Shown here: piece by piece, positions 26,342 to 34,537 of the stretch
Position numbering within the stretch: position 1 is the stretch's first letter
Layout of the letters: every line of letters starts with the position of its first letter
From: Devosia sp. FKR38
GTDB taxonomy: Bacteria; Pseudomonadota; Alphaproteobacteria; Rhizobiales; Devosiaceae
Assembly (NCBI RefSeq): GCF_005222805.1
Contig: NZ_STGC01000005.1
Coordinates: forward strand, 968,456 to 1,032,455
DNA length: 64,000 nucleotides
Direction of reading: 5' to 3'
Program-made: the position numbers and the translations under genes
The notes under the pieces: model-generated
Databases searched by the model: none
What the model saw: the letters and a program-made list of their open reading frames with translations, nothing else
What the model was told of the DNA's origin: nothing

Positions 26342-28189
26342 CTAGATGCGGGCTTGCACGCGATGCAGCCCGGCATAGAGCCCGTCTGCCGCCATCAGCG
26401 CGTCATGGGTGCCTTCTTCGCCAATGCCATTGGGCGTCAGCACCAGGATGCGGTCAGCCTGCCGCACAGTGGAGAGCCGATGCGCGATCACGATCGTGGT
26501 GCGCCCCTTGGCCAGCGACAGCAGCGACTGCTGCACCGCCCGTTCGCTCTCGTTGTCGAGGGCACTGGTGGCCTCGTCAAAGATCAGGATGGCCGGATCC
26601 TTGAGGAAGGTGCGGGCAATGGTCAGGCGCTGCTTCTGCCCGCCCGAGAGCTTGACGCCGCGCTGGCCGATATCGGTGTCGTATCCCTTGGGCAAAGCCA
26701 TGATGAACGCATGCGCATTGGCCGCCTGGGCCGCCGCGATGATCTCCGCCTCGCTGGCATCGGGCCGCCCATAGCGCAGATTGTCCGCCACGGTGCCGCT
26801 GAACAGATACACATCCTGCTGCACCACGCCGATGCTGCGGCGCAGCGAGGCCAGCGTCAGCTGCCGCACGTCCCGGCCATCGATGCTGACCGCGCCGCCA
26901 TCCACGTCGTAGAAGCGCGGGATCAGCGAACAGAACGTGCTCTTGCCCACGCCCGAGGGGCCGACCAGGGCCACGAACTCCCCGGGACGGATATCGAGCG
27001 ACAGCCCATCGAACACCAGCCGCGCATCCGCTTCATAGCGGAACCGCACGTTGTCGAAGCGGATGGCGCCCGCCACCGAACCGATGTCGACCGCGCCGGG
27101 CGCATCGGTGATATCGGGCTCCTCTTCGAGTAGCTCCATGGCGCGCACGAAGCCGGTATAGCCCTCCTGCCAGAGGCGGATGAAGTTATCCAGCCGCCGG
27201 ATAGGGTCGACCAGCACCCCCACGCAGAGCAGGAACGTCAGCATGTCCGACACGGTCAGCTGGGCATTCAGGATCCGGATGGCCCCGGCCACGATGACCA
27301 GAATCGTTACCAGCTGAGAGAAGCCGTCCATGCCCGACCACAGCAGCGCCTCACTGCGATAGCCGTCGCGCCGGCTCTCGAAGAAGCGCTGATTCTCCAC
27401 GTCGAAGCGGCGCAGCTCGTCGCGCTCATTGGCGAAGGACTGCACCACGCGCACGCCGGCCAGCGCGTCCTCGACCCGCTCGTTGACGGCCGCGATCTGC
27501 TCCTTGCTGCCTTTGAGCGCCACATGCATGCGGCTGTTGAAATGGCGGGCATAGACCACGGCGAGCGGCGTCAGCAGCACGATCAGGCTCGCCAGCACCG
27601 GATCGATATAGATCAGCACTGCCATGGCCCCAACGAATTTGAGCAGGCCGATGGCCAGGTCTTCCGGCCCATGGTGGAACAGCTCGCCCAGCCAGAGCGA
27701 GTCATTGCTGATCCGGCTCATCAACTGCCCGACGCGCTGCCGGTCATAGAAGCTGAACGACAGCTTCTGGCAGTGCTCGAACAGTTCGCGACGCACATCG
27801 GCCTCGATGCGCGCGCCCATCACATGGCCCTTGTAGTCCACGAAATAGGTCGCCAGCGTCTGGATGGCGAAGATGGCCAGCATGATGCCGCCCATGACCA
27901 GGATGGGCACAAGCCCATTCTCATCGCCCGTGAGGCTGGTGAGATGGCTGGTGATGTAGTTGGCGCAGAGCGGCAGGGCGACGGCCGTCGCCGCCACCAG
28001 CACGGCGCAGCTCAGCACCGCTGCCAACAGGGCGCGATGGGGTCGGTAATAGCCGACGAAGCGGGCAAACCGCCGGCGCCAGACCGGTGCTGCCACGCCC
28101 GATGGGCTCGATGTCAGGAAAAGGCGCGCGAGAAGGCTCTTACGGCTGGCGTCTGTTTGCGCCCCCGTCCACGGAAATTGAAAGTGCAT
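26342..28189 (-). CDS. ABC exporter, fused permease-ATPase (MsbA/LmrA type)
   Basis: 615 residues. The N-terminal six-helix exporter domain (about 45-340) is followed by a nucleotide-binding domain: Walker A Gly-Pro-Ser-Gly-Val-Gly-Lys-Ser, signature Leu-Ser-Gly-Gly-Gln-Lys-Gln, Walker B Ile-Leu-Ile-Phe-Asp-Glu-Ala-Thr-Ser-Ala-Leu-Asp, and the His switch in Ile-Ala-His-Arg-Leu-Ser. It should work as a homodimer exporting a lipid, drug or other hydrophobic compound; the substrate is unknown. The ATG at 28189 has no visible ribosome site, whereas a short overlapping upstream ORF does. The start is therefore uncertain, and coupling to that ORF is possible. Confidence 0.9.
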   Translation of the reverse strand: MHFQFPWTGAQTDASRKSLLARLFLTSSPSGVAAPVWRRRFARFVGYYRPHRALLAAVLSCAVLVAATAVALPLCANYITSHLTSLTGDENGLVPILVMGGIMLAIFAIQTLATYFVDYKGHVMGARIEADVRRELFEHCQKLSFSFYDRQRVGQLMSRISNDSLWLGELFHHGPEDLAIGLLKFVGAMAVLIYIDPVLASLIVLLTPLAVVYARHFNSRMHVALKGSKEQIAAVNERVEDALAGVRVVQSFANERDELRRFDVENQRFFESRRDGYRSEALLWSGMDGFSQLVTILVIVAGAIRILNAQLTVSDMLTFLLCVGVLVDPIRRLDNFIRLWQEGYTGFVRAMELLEEEPDITDAPGAVDIGSVAGAIRFDNVRFRYEADARLVFDGLSLDIRPGEFVALVGPSGVGKSTFCSLIPRFYDVDGGAVSIDGRDVRQLTLASLRRSIGVVQQDVYLFSGTVADNLRYGRPDASEAEIIAAAQAANAHAFIMALPKGYDTDIGQRGVKLSGGQKQRLTIARTFLKDPAILIFDEATSALDNESERAVQQSLLSLAKGRTTIVIAHRLSTVRQADRILVLTPNGIGEEGTHDALMAADGLYAGLHRVQARI

Positions 28190-28244
28190 GACCGATGATG
28201 TCCGAATGAGTGGGATTGGTGTTCAGTGCGGACAGGGTTTTCAT
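28140..28244 (-). CDS. Possible 34-residue upstream ORF overlapping the ABC exporter start
   Basis: An ATG at 28244 with GGGAGC five bases upstream opens a 34-codon frame (Met-Lys-Thr-Leu-Ser-Ala-Leu-Asn...). It runs through the exporter's ATG in another frame and stops 50 bases inside it. The product has no recognisable motif. It could be a leader that couples or limits exporter translation, or chance. Support is only the ribosome site and position. Confidence 0.3.
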   Translation of the reverse strand: MKTLSALNTNPTHSDIIGHALSISVDGGANRRQP

Positions 28245-28887
28245 CGGTCGCTCCCAAGCGTGGATGGCAGATGCGCCAACCATGCGGGGGCAAGTGCCGG
28301 TCGGCAACTGGTTTTGTGACCTCGCGCGGCGGATCGGCGGCGGCTGTGGCAGCCGCGACACGCCCGCCATGCCCCCATATATGTGACGAATCAGCAACAA
28401 CGGCAGCCAAACGATTTGGCCGCCCGAGATCGCAACCATTTGGCGATATTTGTCGCCACAATCTGGCGCTATCGAGATTACAAGGCATCCGGGGGCGGGT
28501 GACTGCAGTGATTGCCATCAGGTCGACGCGCATGCTTTTGCTGGTGCGGATAGCCGTTGGGCGCCCGCTCTTCTTTGAAGGCGCGGACTGCAGAGTGGCG
28601 GGAAGGCGAGACGGCGACGTGGCCAGCACAAGTGCAGATATGTCGATGACCCCACCGGGTTCTCTCAGCCTTTTGAACGCAATTTCGTGAACGGCTCGGC
28701 TTCAATGCGGTCACAAACGAAGTTTACCAAATTCTTAATGCTGGCGTTGCGCCCGACCGATCCTGCCCCGATGATGGGCGTCGGAGGCCGTGCGGACGCT
28801 GGGGCATCAGGCGCCATTGTGCCGGATCTGCCCTGTGACATGAGTGTTCTGAATGGCGCCCGCGTGATGGCGGGCGGAAGGAGTATT
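28245..28887. other. Long divergent intergenic region between ABC exporter and ExoR-like gene
   Basis: About 640 bp without a gene I can support. Open frames here are Arg/Pro-rich with no domain pattern and look like GC-rich chance frames. It must hold the promoters of both flanking genes. Short CAAA(C/T)GATTTGG- and CCATTTGGCGATA-like stretches occur around 28409-28450, but no convincing operator. I see no tRNA or structured RNA. Confidence 0.5.
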
Positions 28888-29697
28888 ATGCGCATCGCGA
28901 GGGATAACCCCCTGACGTCCGTTGCGCTGGCAGCCGTCCTGTCCATGTGTGTGGCAGTGCTGCCCGTGCATGCCCAAACCGCGGCAGATGCTGCGCTGGA
29001 CATGGCCAACATGCTCGATGGCGCCGGTGGTGGTGTGTCAAGCGGCGAGCTGATTGCTGCTTTGCAGAATGCCGCCGATGCCGGTCAGCCCATGGCCATG
29101 TGGCAGCTGGGAACCATGTATGAGAATGGCGAAGGCGTGGATCGCGATCCCGCCAAGGCCTTTGGCTATTTTGCCCAGATCGCCAACCAGCATGCCGACA
29201 CCGCGCCGCGTGGCGTGGAGGCTGACATTGTGGCGCGTTCCTTCGTCAAGGTCGGCGAGTACTACAAGGACGGCCTGCCGGATGCGGGAATCGCCGCCGA
29301 TTCCGGGCGCGCCCATGCGCTGCTGCTGCATGCCGCAACCTATTTCGGCGATGCTGATGCGCAATATCGCGTCGGCCTGCTCTATCTCAGCGAGGATGAG
29401 CTGGGTGTGAACCCGCTGCAGAGCGCCCGCTGGTTCTCTCTGGCCGCCCGCAAGGGGCATTGCCCGGCACAGGCCCATTTGGGTGATCTGCTGTTCGCCG
29501 GCATGGACGGTATTGCTGCCCAGCCGGTGGAAGGGCTGATGTGGCTGACCATTGCGCAGCAGCGCTGTGCCAGCACAGCCGATGCGCCCTGGGTCAACAA
29601 GATGTTCGACAATGCCATGACGCTGTCGACGCCTGACGAACAGACCGAGGCGGGCAAGCTCGCCAAGTCCATCGCGCCGCAGTTCGCCGGTTTCTGA
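28888..29697 (+). CDS. ExoR-like periplasmic Sel1-repeat protein
   Basis: 269 residues from the ATG at 28888, chosen because GGAAGGAG lies 6 bases upstream and a signal peptide starts there (cut near Pro-Val-His-Ala). The longer open frame upstream lacks both. The mature part is built of Sel1/TPR-like units: Pro-Met-Ala-Met-Trp-Gln-Leu-Gly-Thr-Met-Tyr-Glu-Asn-Gly-Glu-Gly-Val, later Ala-Gln-Tyr-Arg-Val-Gly-Leu-Leu-Tyr and Ala-Gln-Ala-His-Leu-Gly-Asp-Leu. Length, signal peptide and repeats match ExoR (268 residues in Sinorhizobium), the periplasmic inhibitor of the ExoS-ChvI system. Identity as ExoR is inference. A hairpin spanning its stop separates it from xthA. Confidence 0.75.
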   Translation: MRIARDNPLTSVALAAVLSMCVAVLPVHAQTAADAALDMANMLDGAGGGVSSGELIAALQNAADAGQPMAMWQLGTMYENGEGVDRDPAKAFGYFAQIANQHADTAPRGVEADIVARSFVKVGEYYKDGLPDAGIAADSGRAHALLLHAATYFGDADAQYRVGLLYLSEDELGVNPLQSARWFSLAARKGHCPAQAHLGDLLFAGMDGIAAQPVEGLMWLTIAQQRCASTADAPWVNKMFDNAMTLSTPDEQTEAGKLAKSIAPQFAGF

Positions 29698-29727
29698 TCC
29701 CTCTTGCCGCGTTGGCGGCAGGGATCA
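29695..29727. terminator. Bidirectional hairpin spanning the stops of the ExoR-like gene and xthA
   Basis: An 8-bp outer stem (29695-29702 with 29720-29727) and a 5-bp inner stem (29706-29710 with 29715-29719) are separated by a 3-base bulge; the loop is GTTG. The outer stem contains both TGA stop codons, one per strand. Confidence 0.55.
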
Positions 29728-30504
29728 GAGGCGGAACTGGCCTTCGACCGGCACGTGGTCGCTCGGCTTGTCCCAGCCGCGCACATCCTTGTGGATCGTC
29801 ACGCCATCGAGCAGATCCGCCGCCTGTGGCGAGAGCATCAGATGGTCGATGCGGATGCCCGCGTTGCGTCGCCAGGCCCCGGCCTGGAAATCCCAGAATG
29901 TATAGGCCGCTTCTTCCGTTGTGGCCCGCAGAGCATCGGTCATGCCCATGTTGCTGAGCGTGCGGAAGCGTTCCAGGCTCTCCGGGCGATAGAGCGCATC
30001 GCCCCACCAGGCCTCGGGGTCATGTGCGTCAATGGGCGCCGGGATGAGGTTGAAGTCGCCCAGCAGCACGAAGGGTTCTTCAAGCGCCAGCCGGTCAGCG
30101 ACAAAGGCCTCCAGCCGGCGCATCCAGGCGAGTTTATAGGGAAACTTCTCGCTGTCGACCGGATTGCCATTGGGCAGGTAGATGCCGCAGACGCGCACCA
30201 CGCCGGTTTCCACCGAGAACACACCCTCGATCAACCGGGCCTGTTCGTCGCTGTCATCGCCGGGCAGGCCACGCGTGACCTCGTCAAACGGCAGCAGCGA
30301 CAGGATCGCCACGCCATTCCAGCTCTTCTGGCCATGCGTCTCGAGATTGTAGCCCAGCGCCTCGATCTCGGCGCGGGGGAAGCCCTCGTCGACCGACTTG
30401 ATCTCCTGCAGCACCACGATGTCAGGCTTCTCCTGCGCCAGCCAGGTCAGCAGCAGTTCCAGCCGGGCCTTGATGCCGTTGATGTTCCAGGTCGCAATGC
30501 GCAT
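29725..30504 (-). CDS. xthA: Exodeoxyribonuclease III
   Basis: 259 residues. Asn7 (Thr-Trp-Asn-Ile-Asn-Gly) and Glu34 (Leu-Gln-Glu-Ile-Lys) bind the metal. Gly-Asp-Phe-Asn-Leu gives the catalytic Asp/Asn pair, and the C-terminal Ser-Asp-His-Val-Pro-Val gives the Asp/His pair. This is the complete exonuclease III / AP-endonuclease set, acting in base-excision repair. GGAGG lies 5 bases before the ATG. The gene converges on the ExoR-like gene. Confidence 0.94.
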   Translation of the reverse strand: MRIATWNINGIKARLELLLTWLAQEKPDIVVLQEIKSVDEGFPRAEIEALGYNLETHGQKSWNGVAILSLLPFDEVTRGLPGDDSDEQARLIEGVFSVETGVVRVCGIYLPNGNPVDSEKFPYKLAWMRRLEAFVADRLALEEPFVLLGDFNLIPAPIDAHDPEAWWGDALYRPESLERFRTLSNMGMTDALRATTEEAAYTFWDFQAGAWRRNAGIRIDHLMLSPQAADLLDGVTIHKDVRGWDKPSDHVPVEGQFRL

Positions 30505-30555
30505 GTCAGCCTCCGTGGTGGCGAACGCTACCCATACCGCGGGCAGGGGGCAACA

Positions 30556-31671
30556 CTAGAGCGCGGCATAAACCGCGTTACACACCTCTGAACGATAGGC
30601 GCCATCGCTGCCCTCAAGCCCGGTATTGCTCATCGACAGCACGGTCAGCCCCTGCGCCGGATCGATGAACCAGTTGTGGCCATAGATGCCGCCCCAGCGG
30701 TTGGTGCCGGGCGAGACCGGCAGGCCCGCCACGCCAGGATCGGCAATATGGGCGCCCAAATAGCTGAACATCACGCCCGGGCCGACGGCCTGGTTTAGTT
30801 GCGGCGTCTGGTTGCGCAGGGCCAGCGCCACCGTCTCGGGCCGCAGGATTGTCCCGCCGCCACTGCGCAGCGTTTCCAGCAGCGTCATGAAATCGCCCGC
30901 CGTGCCCGCCGCGCCACCACCACCGGACTGGAAAGCCTTGGCATCAAAGATGCGGTCGGGGTCATAGCGCACCTTGGCGCCCCAGGGGCTCATTACTTCA
31001 TGCGCCGTGCCCATGCGCTCCGGCCGGCCAGGATGGTCGCCATAGGCCGCCGCCAGCCGCGCCGGGTCGGTGACGAAGAATCCGGTGTCAACCATCCGCA
31101 ATGGGCCGGTTACCCATTGTGCGATGGCATCGCCCGGCGTGCCGCCGCTCAGCCGCCCGGCAATCACGCCCAGCACATCGATCGACGGGCCATAGTTCCA
31201 CTGCGTGCCCGGCGCGAACAACAGCGGCAGCGCCGCCAGCCTGGCCAGGGTCTCCTCGATACTGAAGTGCCAGCGATTGACCCCGTCCGCCGCTTCAGCC
31301 GGCGTCAGCATGGGGCCGGCGGCAAGACCCGACGTGTGAGTCAGAAGGTGATGGATGGTGATATCAGGCGCCGTGCCATCGGGTAGGCGCGGGGCAAAGC
31401 CCGGCAGGTGGCGTGTCACCAGATCATCGAGCGCCAGTCTGCCCGCATCGGCAAGCGCCAGGATGGTGGCGGCGACGACCGGCTTGGTCAGCGACGAGAA
31501 GCGAAAGATGGCGTCACCCGTCATGGCCCGGCCCGCCTCGCGGTCGGCCAGGCCATGCGCCTTGTCATAGAGCGGCACGCCGTCCTTGTGCACCTTGAGC
31601 ACCGCCCCGACGATGCGCCCATCAGCAATCGCTTGGCCCACAACGGCGTCGAGACGGGTCTCAAGGCTCAT
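30556..31671 (-). CDS. Serine hydrolase, beta-lactamase class C fold (second of tandem pair)
   Basis: 371 residues. Ser60-Leu-Thr-Lys63 is the Ser-x-x-Lys nucleophile motif, and His-Leu-Leu-Thr-His-Thr-Ser-Gly-Leu is the usual following segment. A Tyr in Trp-Asn-Tyr-Gly-Pro-Ser-Ile-Asp takes the place of the Tyr-x-Asn motif. There is no signal peptide, so it is cytoplasmic, favouring an esterase or amidase rather than a beta-lactamase. It starts 9 bp after the stop of its paralogue, with GGAGAG in the gap. Motif positions are identical in both, which indicates duplication. Confidence 0.87.
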   Translation of the reverse strand: MSLETRLDAVVGQAIADGRIVGAVLKVHKDGVPLYDKAHGLADREAGRAMTGDAIFRFSSLTKPVVAATILALADAGRLALDDLVTRHLPGFAPRLPDGTAPDITIHHLLTHTSGLAAGPMLTPAEAADGVNRWHFSIEETLARLAALPLLFAPGTQWNYGPSIDVLGVIAGRLSGGTPGDAIAQWVTGPLRMVDTGFFVTDPARLAAAYGDHPGRPERMGTAHEVMSPWGAKVRYDPDRIFDAKAFQSGGGGAAGTAGDFMTLLETLRSGGGTILRPETVALALRNQTPQLNQAVGPGVMFSYLGAHIADPGVAGLPVSPGTNRWGGIYGHNWFIDPAQGLTVLSMSNTGLEGSDGAYRSEVCNAVYAAL

Positions 31672-31680
31672 CGCACTCTC

Positions 31681-32781
31681 CTAAAGCGAGGCGTAAACAG
31701 CGTCGCGGATGGCGTCGACATAGGGGCCATTGACCCCGGCTGGCGCCGTATTGCTCATCATCAAGACAGTCAGGTCGCGCGTGCGGTCGACGAACCAGGA
31801 ATGGCCATAGACGCCGCCCCAGCCCAGCGTGCCGGGGCTCTCGGGCGTATTGGCCAGCTTGGGATCAACGATGATGTCGGAGAACAGGCTGAACTTGCAG
31901 CCCGGCACGCGATCGACTGCGCCGGTCTGCGGGCTGGCCGCCAGGCGGAAGGTTTCGGGCTTGAGCAGCTTGGGCGCGCCGCGGCGGACTTCCTCAAAAA
32001 AGGTGAAGAGGTCATCGGGCGTGCCCACCATGCCGGCGCCGCCGGATTGGAAGGTCATGAGGTTAAAGGCGCGCGAGGGCGAATAGATCAGCTCATTGCC
32101 CTGCTCGTCGCGCTGCGTATAGCTGTCGCCCATGCGCTCGGGCCCGGCGGGCGTATTGCCATAGTTGACCGAAAGGCGCCCGGCGTCGGTGACGTGAAAG
32201 GCCGTGTCAGCCATGCCCAGGGGGCCGGTGACATAGTGGTGCACGGCGGCTTCGAGCGTGTTCCCATAGACATTGGCGATCACCGCGCCCAGCACGTCGA
32301 TGGCCACCGAATATTCCCAGGCCGTGCCGGGCGCAAAATGCAGCTCCAGCCCAGCCAGACGGGTGAAATTGGTCTCGAAATCAATGGTTTCGTCGCGCAG
32401 GCCCGCGGCAACGCCCGTACCACCATAATTGTAGCCCAGGCCAGCCGTATGGGTCAGCAGGTGGCGGATGGTGATGGTCGGCGTCTGGCCCTGATATTTC
32501 GGCGTGAAATAGGGCAGGTGGTCGGCCACGGCATCGTCCAGCGACAGCTTGCCAGCATCGCACAGCGCCAGCGCCGTCAGCGACACCATGGGCTTGGTCA
32601 CCGAGGCAAGACGATAGATGGTGTCGAGCGCCGTGGGCGTGCCGGCTTCGCGGTCGGCGAGGCCAAAGCTCTTGCGATAGACCGGCTCACCGCCCAGCGA
32701 CACCTGCACGGCGCCGCCGACGATTCGGCCTTCGGCCATGGCTGTTGCGGTGATCTGGTCGATGCTGCTGCTTAAACTCAT
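31681..32781 (-). CDS. Serine hydrolase, beta-lactamase class C fold (first of tandem pair)
   Basis: 366 residues from the ATG at 32781 (GGAGG seven bases upstream). Ser60-Val-Thr-Lys63 is the nucleophile motif; then come His-Leu-Leu-Thr-His-Thr-Ala-Gly-Leu and Trp-Glu-Tyr-Ser-Val-Ala-Ile-Asp-Val-Leu-Gly. The C-terminal Gly-Trp-Gly-Gly-Val-Tyr-Gly-His-Ser-Trp-Phe-Val-Asp stretch is shared with the neighbour. There is no signal peptide. Members of this family are esterases, D-aminopeptidases or unassigned. The substrate is unknown; two divergent copies suggest two related substrates. Confidence 0.87.
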   Translation of the reverse strand: MSLSSSIDQITATAMAEGRIVGGAVQVSLGGEPVYRKSFGLADREAGTPTALDTIYRLASVTKPMVSLTALALCDAGKLSLDDAVADHLPYFTPKYQGQTPTITIRHLLTHTAGLGYNYGGTGVAAGLRDETIDFETNFTRLAGLELHFAPGTAWEYSVAIDVLGAVIANVYGNTLEAAVHHYVTGPLGMADTAFHVTDAGRLSVNYGNTPAGPERMGDSYTQRDEQGNELIYSPSRAFNLMTFQSGGAGMVGTPDDLFTFFEEVRRGAPKLLKPETFRLAASPQTGAVDRVPGCKFSLFSDIIVDPKLANTPESPGTLGWGGVYGHSWFVDRTRDLTVLMMSNTAPAGVNGPYVDAIRDAVYASL

Positions 32782-32845
32782 GCTGTGCCTCCGATTCACG
32801 GGCAGCATAGGGCACGGCATCAGCTCAAAAGTCTAGTATGGTAGT

Positions 32846-33211
32846 TCAGACGGCGAAGCTGGTGCCGCAGCCGCAGGAGGCCACCGCATTGGGATTGCGG
32901 ATCTGGAAGGCCTGGCCGATCAGATCGTCGACAAAGTCGATTTCCGAGCCGCCCATGAATTCCAGACTCATCGCATCGATCAGCACGGTCGCATCGCCCT
33001 TTTGCAGCACTATATCGTCGCTGGCCGGCTTTTCCTGTACGAGATTGTACTCATACTGAAAGCCGGAACAGCCGCCGCCGGCTACCGAGATACGCAGCAC
33101 CGTGCCCTCAGCTTCCTTGGACAGAATGCGCGAAACGCGCTTGGCGGCGCGGTCGGTCAGCACCACGGTGCTGGTGGGGGCAGGGGTGGGCGCCAGGGCA
33201 ATATCGGTCAT
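32846..33211 (-). CDS. erpA: Iron-sulfur cluster insertion protein ErpA
   Basis: 121 residues. The A-type carrier cysteines are Cys48 (Gly-Gly-Gly-Cys-Ser-Gly) and Cys113/Cys115 (Ser-Cys-Gly-Cys-Gly-Thr-Ser-Phe). It delivers Fe-S clusters to apo-enzymes. The N-terminal 15 residues are Ala/Pro-rich and poorly conserved. It is divergent from dgt, and a perfect 15-bp palindrome lies between them. The erpA-dgt-argS order is common in alphaproteobacteria. Confidence 0.93.
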   Translation of the reverse strand: MTDIALAPTPAPTSTVVLTDRAAKRVSRILSKEAEGTVLRISVAGGGCSGFQYEYNLVQEKPASDDIVLQKGDATVLIDAMSLEFMGGSEIDFVDDLIGQAFQIRNPNAVASCGCGTSFAV

Positions 33212-33244
33212 TTGCTATCCAGGCCTGATGTGAAGACGCGATTT

Positions 33245-33259
33245 CGTTATGTCATAACG
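33245..33259. promoter_or_regulatory. Candidate operator: 15-bp palindrome between erpA and dgt
   Basis: CGTTATG-T-CATAACG is a perfect 7-1-7 inverted repeat, 34 bp from the erpA start and 55 bp from the dgt start. It could bind a dimeric regulator of either gene. It does not match a RirA, FNR or LexA site as I know them. The regulator is not known. Confidence 0.4.
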
Positions 33260-33313
33260 GTCTGGATAAAATAGGAACTCCCTCTGGAATTGAAAAGGGC
33301 CTTGTCATCACCG

Positions 33314-34507
33314 ATGTGCGAAACCGCTTCCTATGCCAGCAAACCTGAAGCCTCGCTGGGGCGCGTGCAGGACACCGGACCCAGCCCGACCCGCAGCCCC
33401 TATCAGCGCGACCGGGACCGCATCATCCATTCCACCGCCTTCCGGCGCCTGCAGCACAAGACGCAGGTGTTCTTCCGCCACGACGGCAATCACTTCCGCA
33501 ATCGCCTGACCCATACGCTCGAAGTCAGCCAGATGGCGCGCTCCATGGCCCGGGCGCTGCGGCTCGATGAGGACTTGGCCGAAGCGGTCGCCCTGTCGCA
33601 TGATTTGGGCCACACCCCCTTTGGTCACGCTGGCGAACGCGCGCTGCATCGCGTCATGGCCGCCTATGGTGGCTTTGACCACAATATCCAGGCCATGCGC
33701 GTCGTCACCCGGCTGGAGAACCGCTACGCCGAGCACGATGGGCTGAACCTGACCTGGGAGACGCTCGAAGGCATCCTCAAGCACAATGGGCCGCTGGTCT
33801 ATCCCGATGGCCGCCCCTATGGCCGCTATATCGAGGAAGGCCTGCCCAGCGGCCTCTTCGATATCCCGGCTGCGGCCGATCTGCGGCTCGACAGCCATGC
33901 ATCGCTTGAAGCCCAGACCGCGGCCATTGCCGATGACATTGCCTATAATGCCCATGACATCGACGATGCGCTCCGCGCCGGGCTGATTACCCTCACCGAT
34001 CTCCGCGATGTGCCACTGGCCAGCCCCATCGTCGCCGAAGTGCTCGCCCGCTATCCCGACATTGCGCCCAAGCGCCAGGCCCATGAGGTGCAGCGGCGTC
34101 TGATTACCCGCAGCATCGAGGATGTGATCACCACCACGGCGGCCAATATCGCGGACGCCGGCGTGATCACCGCCGAGGATGTGCGGCAGGCCGGGCGGAC
34201 GCTGGTGCAATTCTCGCCCGATATCGCGGCGGCCGAAAAAGGGCTCAAGAGCTTCCTGTTCACCCGCGTCTATCGCCATGAATCGGTGATGGTCTGGGTG
34301 CGCCACAGCGAGGCGCTGGTCAGCCGGCTGTTTGAGCACTACATGACCAGTCGCGACCTGCCGGGCCGCTGGGCCGCCATGGCACAGGCCGCCGCGTCGG
34401 ACGCGGCCCTGGCGCGGATCGTCGCCGACTTCATCGCCGGCATGACCGACCCCTATGCCATGGACGAATATGCCCGTTTGTTTGACGCTAGACCGGAATT
34501 CGGTTAA
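33314..34507 (+). CDS. dgt: Deoxyguanosinetriphosphate triphosphohydrolase-like protein
   Basis: 397 residues from the ATG at 33314; an in-frame TTG at 33290 is an alternative, and neither has a good ribosome site. HD-domain metal ligands are in Arg-Leu-Thr-His-Thr-Leu-Glu-Val and Leu-Ser-His-Asp-Leu-Gly-His-Thr-Pro-Phe-Gly-His. The N-terminal Arg-Asp-Arg-Asp-Arg-Ile-Ile-His-Ser-Thr-Ala-Phe-Arg-Arg-Leu is the family signature. It splits dNTPs to deoxynucleoside and triphosphate, shaping the dNTP pool. It lies 30 bp before argS. Confidence 0.92.
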   Translation: MCETASYASKPEASLGRVQDTGPSPTRSPYQRDRDRIIHSTAFRRLQHKTQVFFRHDGNHFRNRLTHTLEVSQMARSMARALRLDEDLAEAVALSHDLGHTPFGHAGERALHRVMAAYGGFDHNIQAMRVVTRLENRYAEHDGLNLTWETLEGILKHNGPLVYPDGRPYGRYIEEGLPSGLFDIPAAADLRLDSHASLEAQTAAIADDIAYNAHDIDDALRAGLITLTDLRDVPLASPIVAEVLARYPDIAPKRQAHEVQRRLITRSIEDVITTTAANIADAGVITAEDVRQAGRTLVQFSPDIAAAEKGLKSFLFTRVYRHESVMVWVRHSEALVSRLFEHYMTSRDLPGRWAAMAQAAASDAALARIVADFIAGMTDPYAMDEYARLFDARPEFG

Positions 34508-34537
34508 CCCCGGCGCACTTCATTAGTCAGGTCTATC

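Noticed and set aside
28226-28690. 154-codon open frame in the exporter/ExoR-like spacer
   Set aside because: Composition is Arg/Ala/Pro-rich without any domain pattern or good ribosome site; it looks like a chance frame in GC-rich DNA.
28660-28700. A third LexA box (GAAC...GAAC before the ExoR-like gene)
   Set aside because: The two GAAC copies are separated by ten bases, not seven, so they do not fit the LexA repeat.
30556-32781. Beta-lactamase resistance genes
   Set aside because: The family resemblance is real, but both proteins lack a signal peptide and the usual Tyr-x-Asn motif; resistance is not supported.
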